From Puniceibacterium sp. (lineage in GTDB: Bacteria > Pseudomonadota > Alphaproteobacteria > Rhodobacterales > Rhodobacteraceae), in NCBI GenBank assembly GCA_024636635.1, contig JAGXGV010000035.1, forward strand, positions 1-57,315: a stretch of DNA of 57,315 bases, in the 5' to 3' direction. Under the pieces are notes generated by a model. It saw only the letters and a list, made by a program, of their open reading frames with translations. It was not told the origin of the DNA and did not search any database. The translations under genes were made by a program, and so were the position numbers. Shown piece after piece: positions 9,743 to 18,046 of this stretch (position 1 is its first letter; every line of letters begins with the position of its first letter).

Positions 9743-10477
9743 TCAGAGTCCTTTTCTGCCGCGCACGGCCTTGATGACGATGGGCAGCGCAGCCAGCGCG
9801 CACAAGCCGAGGATGGGCAGCAGGATCTGCGGTTCGAACAGGATGCCAAGGTCCGGCGTCTCGCCGCGTTCGAACACGCCGCCAAGACCGGCACCGACAG
9901 AGGTAAACACCACCGTCCCGGGGATGATGCCAAGGAATGTCGAGACGGCAAAGCGCAACAACGGCACGCCGACCAGCGCCGGCACGAGGTTGGCAACAAA
10001 GAACGGCACGGCCGGCACCAGACGGATCAGGAACAGCATCGACCACTGGTTCTGGTCGATGCCGTCCTTGATGCGCCTGACCATACCTTCGCCCGTCTCC
10101 ATCCGCGCCGCCAGACGGTCGCCCAACCCCCAGCGCGCAGCCAGAAAGATGATGATGGCGCCCAGCGTCGCCCCCGTGACGTTGAACAGCGCGCCGGGAA
10201 AGGTGGCGAACAGGAAACCACCTGTCAGCGTGGCGATGGTCGCCCCGGGCAGGGAAAAGGCGACAATTGCCACATAAACCAGCAGGAACACCGCCACAGT
10301 GGTGACATAGTGTTCGTCACGCAGCTCCAGCAGCGCCTCGCGGTTGTCGCGCAGCGTCTCGAATGTCAGGTGGTCGCGCAACAGGACATAACCCGCCACC
10401 GCAACCAGCGCGATGATAAGCATCGGCAGATAGCGGCCGCGGCCGGATCTGGTTTCGTTCTGGATCATGTCGGTCAT
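9743..10477 (-). CDS. TVP38/TMEM64 (VTT/DedA-like) membrane protein
   Basis: Hydrophobic; FSLPGATIATLTGGFLFATFPGALFNVTGATLGAIIIFLAARWGLGD...RLVPAVPFFVANLVPALVGVPLLRF characteristic of the VTT domain. Start at ATG 10477. Confidence 0.85.
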   Translation of the reverse strand: MTDMIQNETRSGRGRYLPMLIIALVAVAGYVLLRDHLTFETLRDNREALLELRDEHYVTTVAVFLLVYVAIVAFSLPGATIATLTGGFLFATFPGALFNVTGATLGAIIIFLAARWGLGDRLAARMETGEGMVRRIKDGIDQNQWSMLFLIRLVPAVPFFVANLVPALVGVPLLRFAVSTFLGIIPGTVVFTSVGAGLGGVFERGETPDLGILFEPQILLPILGLCALAALPIVIKAVRGRKGL

Positions 10478-10788
10478 CTCGTGGGGCCTTCTTTGGCGCT
10501 TGGCGGCGTGTTGCAGGTGGCATGGGTCGTGATCTACAACATGCGCAGAGGCGCGCCCGAACAACAGCCGTTTCACGGGTGCTTGATGCAGGGTGACCCG
10601 CACGCGGCTCAAAGCCCGCAACCGCGCCGGAACTGTAACAATCGGCGCGGCTGCGGGCGCAGTTTGTTGCAACAATCGCACCTTCGGCGTTTGACATGCA
10701 GCCACGCCTTGCCTATAGCCCGGGCTTCGAATGTATCAGGACCCGCGATTCCGATTGCCCGGGCCAGCCCAAAGACGGAGACGGAGCG

Positions 10789-10926
10789 ATGACGAAACGC
10801 ACCTTTCAGCCCTCGAACCTCGTGCGCAAGCACCGCCACGGATTCCGTGCACGCATGGCCACCAAGGCCGGCCGCAAGATCCTGAACGCCCGCCGCGCAC
10901 GCGGCCGGAAGTCCCTGAGCGCGTAA
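10789..10926 (+). CDS. rpmH: 50S ribosomal protein L34
   Basis: [45 protein letters not shown]. Confidence 0.98.
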   Translation: MTKRTFQPSNLVRKHRHGFRARMATKAGRKILNARRARGRKSLSA

Positions 10927-10948
10927 GCGCCGGACGCAGGTTCCCGAG

Positions 10949-11362
10949 ATGACGCCGCCGGAGGCCCCCGATAACGCTGCGGGGACAACGCCCCCGGCGG
11001 TTTTTCCATGTCCGCAGCCGGACAGGCCCCGCGTCGAGCGGCTGCGCAAGCGCGCCGATTTTCTGAGCGCCGCGCGTGCGGGCCGTCAGGGTACGGCCAG
11101 CATGATGGTTCAGGCCCGCAACCGCGCCGACGACGACGGGCTGGTCCGCGTCGGCTTTACCTGTTCCAAGAAGGTCGGCAATTCCGTCGCACGCAACCGC
11201 GCCAAGCGGCGCCTGCGCGAAGCCGCGCGGCTGGTGCTGCCCGACACAGCCCGCCCCGGATGGGACTACGTGCTGATCGGCCGGTTCGAGGCAACGGCAA
11301 ACCGCCCCTTTGATGCGCTCCAGCAGGATCTGCGCGACGCGCTGCGCAAGCTGCACAGATGA
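10949..11362 (+). CDS. rnpA: Ribonuclease P protein component
   Basis: RLRKRADFLSAARAG...GFTCSKKVGNSVARNRAKRRLREAAR; follows rpmH. Confidence 0.95.
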   Translation: MTPPEAPDNAAGTTPPAVFPCPQPDRPRVERLRKRADFLSAARAGRQGTASMMVQARNRADDDGLVRVGFTCSKKVGNSVARNRAKRRLREAARLVLPDTARPGWDYVLIGRFEATANRPFDALQQDLRDALRKLHR

Positions 11363-11580
11363 GCCCGCTGGCGCATCTTTTCGCCCTGCCCGTGCGCGGC
11401 TACCGCCTGCTTTTTTCGCCTTGGGTCGGTCATTCCTGCCGTTTTCACCCAAGTTGCTCGGCCTATGCGCTTGAGGCTCTGTCGCGTCATGGCGCCCTGC
11501 GTGGCGGATGGCTGACCCTGCGCCGCTTGGGACGCTGCCACCCATGGGGGCCGTCGGGCATCGATAACGTTCCTGACTAG
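11359..11580 (+). CDS. yidD: Membrane protein insertion efficiency factor YidD
   Basis: YRLLFSPWVGHSCRFHPSCSAYALEALSRHGALRGGWLTLRRLGRCHPWG; overlaps rnpA stop. Confidence 0.95.
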   Translation: MSPLAHLFALPVRGYRLLFSPWVGHSCRFHPSCSAYALEALSRHGALRGGWLTLRRLGRCHPWGPSGIDNVPD

Positions 11581-11588
11581 CGTCTTGC

Positions 11589-11617
11589 CGTTGCGGCGCA
11601 CACGTGGCGCCGCAACG
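11589..11617 (+). terminator. Terminator-like hairpin after yidD
   Basis: Perfect 11-bp inverted repeat CGTTGCGGCGC-ACACGTG-GCGCCGCAACG immediately after the yidD stop; no strong T-run. Confidence 0.45.
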
Positions 11618-11686
11618 CGCGACCTTATGATTCTGGCTCGCCTGGACGTGCGGAGCGGAGGTGCGGGTGCCGCCCTGCGGACCAGA

Positions 11687-11818
11687 TTACTCGGTCGCGG
11701 GCGCCACTGTGCCGGTGGTTGGTTCGGTCGCGTCCTCTGTCCCGCCGCTGAAGACGACAAACAGAGCGATCAGTACGACCACCGCAAGACCGGCAATGAT
11801 TAGTGTGTTTCGTGACAT
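11687..11818 (-). CDS. Small single-pass membrane protein (43 aa)
   Basis: MSRNTLIIAGLAVVVLIALFVVFSGGTEDATEPTTGTVAPATE; aggag RBS upstream of ATG 11818. Confidence 0.5.
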   Translation of the reverse strand: MSRNTLIIAGLAVVVLIALFVVFSGGTEDATEPTTGTVAPATE

Positions 11819-12558
11819 GGCATATGCTCCTGCACGCTTTGAATGGATTGTTCTGTCATTATAACAGCAGGTCCGGTCCTGCGCACGTGATTCCAACGTT
11901 CGCCTGCACAGCCGGAAAGGGAATTGCGCCTGAAACACAGGCGGAAAAGCGCCTGCCACGCGCGCAAGTCTTACGTTGATGGCCTTTCGCTGGCCCCGCC
12001 GCGCGCCATGGGCAAGCCAGCCGCCCAAGCGGCGATCAGCCAGACGGCCAGAGCAAAGACCATCGCCCAGGCGCGCCAAAGTCAGGATCGGGCAAAATCG
12101 GGCAGGATCGGGGGACTGCCACAAAGCCTGCTCATTTGGTTGCCATCACACCGGAAATCATGAGGATCCAACGGCATTGCCAGGCCAAACCAGATAAAAC
12201 CCCTTTAAAACATACAATTAATTAATCCGACTTTAATAGTAAGATTTAGGCTTTGCAAGCTTGTGAAATGTCGCTAGACCGACAAAAGACCGATTCCGGG
12301 GCCATGACCATGGCTCTGCATGCAACGCTGCCGCGCCCCGTCCGGGACCCGGCGAAACGTCGCGCATGCCATACCCAGCACTCCGGCCAGGCCCAGCGCC
12401 CGCTGTCGGCAGCCAGGCAAAATCACGATCAGGACGACGATTCACGCAAGGACGGGAACCTGCCGGACAGGGTAACCCTCCTGCCATGGCCTGTGCGCGA
12501 CGGGCCGCGGCGTTCCAATCGCCTCCGCCCGGAGGCCCTTTCAGGAGGCGCAAGACAG

Positions 12559-13008
12559 ATGAAAATTGCCCGATCCCTTTGTGCCACTCTTGGTCTGGTC
12601 CTTGCTGCGACCGCCACGCAAAGCCCCGCGCAGGAGGCGGCCCGGGACGAGGTTCTGGGCCCGCGCCTGCGGGTGGAACTGAACGCCGCCGAACCGCAGG
12701 ACGAAAGCTGCAAGCTGTCTTTCGTCGTGCTGAACGGCCATCCGGCCGCCATCCAGCGTGCCGTCTTTGAAACTGTGGTTTTTGACGGCGCCGGGCAGGT
12801 CGACCGGCTGACCCTGTTCGATTTCGGCACCCTGCCAGCCGCACGCCCCCGCGTGCGCCAGTTTGTCCTGCCGGGGACATCCTGCGACGACATCGGTCAG
12901 ATCCTGTTCAACGACGCTGAAACCTGCGAATCGGCGGATCTGGACGCGTCGGCCTGCACGACAGGCCTGCTGCTGCACAGCCGGACCGGAATCGAGGTGA
13001 CGGGATGA
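12559..13008 (+). CDS. Periplasmic hypothetical protein, first gene of Ton-like/OPG cluster
   Basis: Signal peptide MKIARSLCATLGLVLAATATQSPAQ; RBS aggagg; ATGA overlap with the downstream ExbB gene. Confidence 0.7.
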   Translation: MKIARSLCATLGLVLAATATQSPAQEAARDEVLGPRLRVELNAAEPQDESCKLSFVVLNGHPAAIQRAVFETVVFDGAGQVDRLTLFDFGTLPAARPRVRQFVLPGTSCDDIGQILFNDAETCESADLDASACTTGLLLHSRTGIEVTG

Positions 13009-13658
13009 ACGATCTTCTGTCCGGCATCCTGCGCATCGCCGAAATCGGCGGACCCGTTGTCATGATCCTGATCGCGGCGTCGTTGATGACGCTGACCATC
13101 GTGCTTTACAAGATCTGGCAGTTCTCTGCGGCCGGTGTGGGTCGCCACGCCGCCCTGTCCGAGGCTGTCGCCGCCTGGGACGCCGGGGACCGCAGCGGCG
13201 CGCGCGCGGCCCTTGCACGGTCGCGCAGCTACCTTGCACCCGTGATCGACATGGCCCTTTCCGCCGGTCGTGACGCGGAAAACCGGCTCGAGGCCGAAGC
13301 CGAGATGCGTTTCGCCCGGCTGGAGCGGGGGTTGCGCTTTCTCGATTCCGTCGCCCAGCTTGCGCCGCTGCTTGGCCTGTTCGGCACTGTGCTTGGCATG
13401 ATCGAGGCGTTCCAGTCGCTTCAGGACGCCGGATCGCAGGTCGATCCGTCGATCCTGGCCGGCGGCATCTGGGTGGCGCTGCTGACCACCGCGGTCGGCC
13501 TTGTCGTCGCCATGCCGACCTCTGCCGTTCTCAGCTGGCTCGAAGGTCGCATGGACGGCGAACGGGTGATCGCCGGGCGCGCGATCCAGACCATCCTCAC
13601 CCCCCTTGGCGGCGCCGGGGCCAGCCCTGCGGAAGGCAGAAACCTTGTCCCTGCATAA
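13005..13658 (+). CDS. MotA/TolQ/ExbB proton channel family protein
   Basis: FLDSVAQLAPLLGLFGTVLGMIEAFQSLQDAGSQVDPSILAGGIWVALLTTAVGLVVAMP motif. Confidence 0.92.
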   Translation: MNDLLSGILRIAEIGGPVVMILIAASLMTLTIVLYKIWQFSAAGVGRHAALSEAVAAWDAGDRSGARAALARSRSYLAPVIDMALSAGRDAENRLEAEAEMRFARLERGLRFLDSVAQLAPLLGLFGTVLGMIEAFQSLQDAGSQVDPSILAGGIWVALLTTAVGLVVAMPTSAVLSWLEGRMDGERVIAGRAIQTILTPLGGAGASPAEGRNLVPA

Positions 13659-14058
13659 GGCACGCCGGGCGCGGCGCCTGTCGATGACGTCACTGATCGA
13701 CGTCATCTTCCTGCTGTTGCTGTTCTTCATGCTGAGTTCGACCTTTTCCAAATTTGCCGAGATCGAACTGAGCGCGGCCGGACAGTCGCAGGGCCAGTCC
13801 GCGGACCATCCGCCCCTGTTCCTGCGGCTTCAGCCCGAAACGCTCAGCCTGAACGGACAGGCGCTTGATTTCGACGGCCTTGTTCCCGCACTTGCGGCAG
13901 AAACCTTGCCCGATTCACGCCGGGCCGTGCTTGTGGCGATGGGGGATGATGTGTCCTCGCAGCGCCTGACCGACCTTCTGGTCCTGCTGCGCGGTGTCGC
14001 GGGAATCGCGCCAACCGTACTGGGCGGTTCGCCAACCGTACTGGGGAGTGCGGAATGA
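13606..14058 (+). CDS. ExbD/TolR family biopolymer transport protein (copy 1)
   Basis: SMTSLIDVIFLLLLFFMLSSTF TM with conserved Asp; true start probably an internal TTG near the ExbB stop rather than ATG 13606. Confidence 0.85.
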   Translation: MAAPGPALRKAETLSLHKARRARRLSMTSLIDVIFLLLLFFMLSSTFSKFAEIELSAAGQSQGQSADHPPLFLRLQPETLSLNGQALDFDGLVPALAAETLPDSRRAVLVAMGDDVSSQRLTDLLVLLRGVAGIAPTVLGGSPTVLGSAE

Positions 14059-14453
14059 ACCGCCTGAAACGGAAAACCACGCGTGAGCCTACGATCGCGC
14101 TGATCAACATCGTCTTTCTGATGCTGGTGTTCTTCATGGTGGCCGGGGCGCTGGCGCCGCCGCTCGACAAGGATCTGACCTTGCTGGACACCCGCGACCT
14201 TGCTCCGACCGCGCCGCCGGACGCGCTGGTGGCGCATCCCGATGGTCGCCTGACCTACCGGGGCGCACCTGTCGCCAGTGCCGCGGCCTACCTTGCTTCG
14301 GGGCAGGCGGCCGACGGCGGTGACACGGGGCAGACGGTGCGGATCGTGCCTGACCGCAACCTGCCCGCCGGTCAGCTTGTGGCGCTGGCCCGCGATCTGC
14401 GGATCGCCGGGGCGCAGCGGGTACTGATCGTGACCGAGCAGGGGCTGCCATGA
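14055..14453 (+). CDS. ExbD/TolR family biopolymer transport protein (copy 2)
   Basis: EPTIALINIVFLMLVFFMVAGALAPP; ATGA overlap with copy 1. Confidence 0.85.
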   Translation: MNRLKRKTTREPTIALINIVFLMLVFFMVAGALAPPLDKDLTLLDTRDLAPTAPPDALVAHPDGRLTYRGAPVASAAAYLASGQAADGGDTGQTVRIVPDRNLPAGQLVALARDLRIAGAQRVLIVTEQGLP

Positions 14454-15493
14454 TCGCTTCTTCGACGCGCGCAAAATTTGTGGCCCTGGGCGTTGCCGCG
14501 CTGGCCCATGCGGCCTTTGCCCTGGCCGTTCCCGGCGACCCCGAGGTTCTGACCGAAGGCGGGCAAGCGGCGCAGGAGGCACAGATCGGCACAAGCTTTA
14601 CCGATATGTCGGCCGGTACCCAGACCGCCGAAGCCGCCACCGAAACGGTCGGGCCGGTTGCGCCCGACCCTGCCGAACCTGTGCAGCGCATGGCAGCAGC
14701 GCCCGTGCCCGCAGAGCAAGCACAGACCGCGCCCCGCCCTGACCGGCCCGCCGTCCAGATTCCGGAAGTTCCCGATGCGTCGGTGCCGCTGCCGCCCACC
14801 CCGCTGGCCAGCGACGCGCCGCAACAGCCCGAGGTTCTGGCCCCGCAGGCGGCCACTCCCGACAGGGCCGAACCCGTGGAAGAACCAATGGTCAAGCCGG
14901 TGGACGAACCCACCAAGGCGGAAACAGCGGAACCGTCCGAAACGGCGGAAACAATCGCAGCCACCGAACCGGAAAACACCAGCGTCGGGACATCCCTGCG
15001 GCCCAGGATGCGCGACCCCAGTGCCGCGAGGCAGGCTGAGGCTGAGCAGGCGCAGGCTGAGCGGGCAGAGGCCGTACAGGCAAGCGAACCGGCGCCAAAA
15101 CCCGCGCCAGAGCCGAAGGCACGTGAGGGCGGCGCCCGTCAGGACGCGACACGCGGTGCCGCCACAGGTCAGCAGACCGCGACCGGCACGCGGCAAGGTG
15201 ACGGCGCCAGCAGGGCCGCGACACCCGGCAACGCCGCCGCCAGCAACTATCCCGGGCTGGTCAACCGCCATCTGTCGCGGGTACGCAAGCCGTCGATGAA
15301 CCGCCGCGGCGCAGCGCTGGTGTCGTTTTCGATCACCGACTCCGGGGGGCTTGGATCATTGTCGGTGCGGCGCTCCTCTGGCGCGCGCGCCATGGACGAC
15401 GCCGCGCTCAGCGTCATCCAGCGCGCCGCGCCCTTTCCGCGCCCCCCCACAGGCGCGCAACGCAGCTTTTCCATCCAGATCGAATTCCGATGA
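14450..15493 (+). CDS. TonB-like energy transducer
   Basis: N-terminal TM, Pro/Glu/Ala-rich periplasmic linker, C-terminal TonB-like YPGLVNRHLSRVRKPSMNRRGAALVSFSITDSGGLGSLSVRRSSGARAMDDAALSVIQRAAPFPRPP. Confidence 0.88.
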   Translation: MIASSTRAKFVALGVAALAHAAFALAVPGDPEVLTEGGQAAQEAQIGTSFTDMSAGTQTAEAATETVGPVAPDPAEPVQRMAAAPVPAEQAQTAPRPDRPAVQIPEVPDASVPLPPTPLASDAPQQPEVLAPQAATPDRAEPVEEPMVKPVDEPTKAETAEPSETAETIAATEPENTSVGTSLRPRMRDPSAARQAEAEQAQAERAEAVQASEPAPKPAPEPKAREGGARQDATRGAATGQQTATGTRQGDGASRAATPGNAAASNYPGLVNRHLSRVRKPSMNRRGAALVSFSITDSGGLGSLSVRRSSGARAMDDAALSVIQRAAPFPRPPTGAQRSFSIQIEFR

Positions 15494-16450
15494 TTTTCTG
15501 CGGCACGTCACGGCGCCACTTCACCCTTGAGATCCGCCGACGCGCGGGGCAAAGCGACGGACGCAATCCCCACTGGCGGAGCCGACCCTTCGTCAGCGCA
15601 AAAGCAGGCGGTCCGCCGTTCATCGGCTGAACCGGCGTCAGCGACCACCCCGCTCCGGTCACGGTGCCAGCTCACGGCTTCGGACACGGTGCCGGCTCAC
15701 GGCCCCGGGGTGACGCCAACAGCCTGCCAATCCTGCGTCAGGAACGGGCAGCGGTCTTCGGAGTCGCCACAAAAACAGGCTTTGATCAGATCTAACGCGG
15801 TCCGTTTCGGCAGGCATTCGCCGCATCGGTTACCGCGGCCGGTCGCCGCTTGCACAGGACAGCGGCCTGCACGAATTTCCCGGCAGTGCTGACAGGTGCT
15901 TTTCCAGCGCGGCGCACAGCCCGGGACAGGAGATTGAGGAACATGACCCCGAATTCTGCGACGATGGCCGCTGCTGCCGCCCCGCAGCCGCAGGCAAGGG
16001 CCGTGGCCATGCGGCATGGTCCAGTCCGGGGTTTTGCGGATTTTCACCGCAAGACGGTGATCGGCCTCTGCGCGCCCGCGCCGGGCCGGGGCGGCACGTC
16101 GAGCAGCCAGGTGCCGGGGGTCGCTGCGGCAATTGGCGTCATCGCAGGACCGGTCGGCGCTGGCCCGTTCATGGAAACCACGACGTGCAGTAATGTCGCG
16201 GGAACAACTACGTGGCGTCTTGCGTTCAGACTCGGTCGATCCGGCCTTGGCCCCGCCAGACTTAAGGCATATCTGCGGCGCGACGGTCGCGCGCTGACCG
16301 AAATCTGGCCCGCTGACGTTTGGGTCAAAAGGACAACAAGATCTTGATACGACCTGAACGCCTGCCCTCTTGCCGCGACGGCGCGGCGCACGCCGCACAT
16401 GGCCGGGGTCTGGCGCGCCTGCGCGCGAACCGTTCCTCGAGGACACCCGC

Positions 16451-18046
16451 ATGAGTGCCGCACTGTCACGCCGGGCGTTCACCGGCATGGTGCTTGCCGG
16501 GCTTGCCCCGCAGGTGTTCGGCCGTGCCGCGATGGCCCAGACCGCCGTGCCGGAGGTGCCGGAGTTACCGGGAACCCTGCTCGTGCCGTCCGACGGCATC
16601 TCGGGCAGCTTCGAATCGCTTGTGGCGCTGGCCCGCGACCTGTCGAAATCGGACGCGATCCTGCCAGGTGACAGCCTGTCGGGGTTATTCGAGGGCCTGA
16701 GTTACGAACAGCATCAAGCGATCCGGCCACAACCGATCCCGCTCAGCGGCGACAACGACATGGTCATGCTGGATGCGCTGCCCCCGGGCACAGTGTTTTC
16801 GAAACCGGTCCGCCTGTCGCTGATCGACGGCGTCCAGACCTTTGATCTGCGCTTTGATCCGCGACTGTTCACCTTCGATCCAAAGGTTTTCCCGCCGGAC
16901 CGGGTGGCGCAGGCGCTCGAATCGCCGCCGGGCGAGGATCTGGGCTATTCCGGATTCAGCCTGCGCGGGCCGCTCAACCGACCGGACCGGCTGGACGAAT
17001 TCATCGCCTTCCGGGGTGCGAGCTATTTCCGTGGCGTGGCACGGGGCATGGTCTACGGGCTTTCGGCGCGGGGGCTTGCCATCGATACCGCCGCGCCCGC
17101 GGGCGAAGAGTTTCCCCGCTTTACCCATTTCTGGATCGTGGCCCCGGAACCCAATTCGCAAAGCGTCGTGGTGCGGGCCATGCTGGAAAGCCAATCCTGC
17201 GCCGGGGCCTTCGAATTCGAGATCTCGCCGGGGGAAACCACGGTGATGCAGACGCGCTGCAAGCTGTTTCCGCGCCGCGAGATCGACCAGATCGGCATCG
17301 CGCCGCTGACCTCGATGTTCTATTTCGGACCGTCCCGGCGCGCCGGTTTCGACGATTTCCGCGATGCGGTGCATGACAGTTCCGGTCTTCAGATGGTCAC
17401 GGGCGACGGTCGGCGGATCTGGCGCTCGCTCGCCAATCCGACGACGTTGCAGGTTTCGGCCTTCGGGGACGAGAATCCCAAAGGCTTTGGCCTGTCGCAG
17501 CGCCAGCGCGATTTCGAATATTATCAGGACGCCGACGCGCGGTACGAAAAACGGCCCAGCGGCTGGGTCGAGCCGATTGGCGACTGGGGGCGTGGGGCGG
17601 TGCTTTTGGTCGAGATTCCGGTCAGGAGCGAATTCAACGACAACATCGTCGCCTTCTGGCGACCCGAGGCGCCGCTGGGTCCGACCGAGGACGGACACGA
17701 GTTCAATTACCGCGTGCACTGGTGCGCCACGCCACCCGACGCGGCACCGCTGGGGCGCGCCTATGCCCTGCGTTCGGGGGGGACGGCCAGGAATCCCGAC
17801 AACCGCATTCTGGTCGTCGATTTCCGCAAGGACACGGCTTGGGCCGAAGGCATCACCGTGCAGGCGCGGGCGAACGGCCAGCCGGTGGACAACGTGGTGC
17901 TGCGCCGACTGCCCGACGGCAAGAGCATACGCGCCTCCTTTGTCCGGGATGTGGGTGACACGCCCGTGACCGAGTTCTCGATGACGCTCATCGGGCCAGA
18001 GGGACCGGAGTCGGAAACCTGGCTTTACCGGCTTGCACGGTCATGA
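16451..18046 (+). CDS. opgG: Glucan biosynthesis protein G (periplasmic OPG)
   Basis: Tat-like leader SRRAFTGM; SGSFESLVALARDLSKSD...LSYEQHQAIRP...NRPDRLDEFIAFRGASYFRGVARG; adjacent opgH. Confidence 0.92.
   Translation: MSAALSRRAFTGMVLAGLAPQVFGRAAMAQTAVPEVPELPGTLLVPSDGISGSFESLVALARDLSKSDAILPGDSLSGLFEGLSYEQHQAIRPQPIPLSGDNDMVMLDALPPGTVFSKPVRLSLIDGVQTFDLRFDPRLFTFDPKVFPPDRVAQALESPPGEDLGYSGFSLRGPLNRPDRLDEFIAFRGASYFRGVARGMVYGLSARGLAIDTAAPAGEEFPRFTHFWIVAPEPNSQSVVVRAMLESQSCAGAFEFEISPGETTVMQTRCKLFPRREIDQIGIAPLTSMFYFGPSRRAGFDDFRDAVHDSSGLQMVTGDGRRIWRSLANPTTLQVSAFGDENPKGFGLSQRQRDFEYYQDADARYEKRPSGWVEPIGDWGRGAVLLVEIPVRSEFNDNIVAFWRPEAPLGPTEDGHEFNYRVHWCATPPDAAPLGRAYALRSGGTARNPDNRILVVDFRKDTAWAEGITVQARANGQPVDNVVLRRLPDGKSIRASFVRDVGDTPVTEFSMTLIGPEGPESETWLYRLARS

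Noticed and set aside
8322-10046. Long N-terminal extension of the flavoprotein ORF (possible VTT fusion)
   Set aside because: The extension is the wrong frame of the VTT gene (no hydrophobic VTT sequence); the genuine start is ATG 9740, so it is a gene pair and not a fusion.
15640-15712. Imperfect direct repeat cacggtgccagctcacggc / cacggtgccggctcacggc
   Set aside because: Only two short copies about 25-30 bp apart; noted but not enough to call a repeat element.
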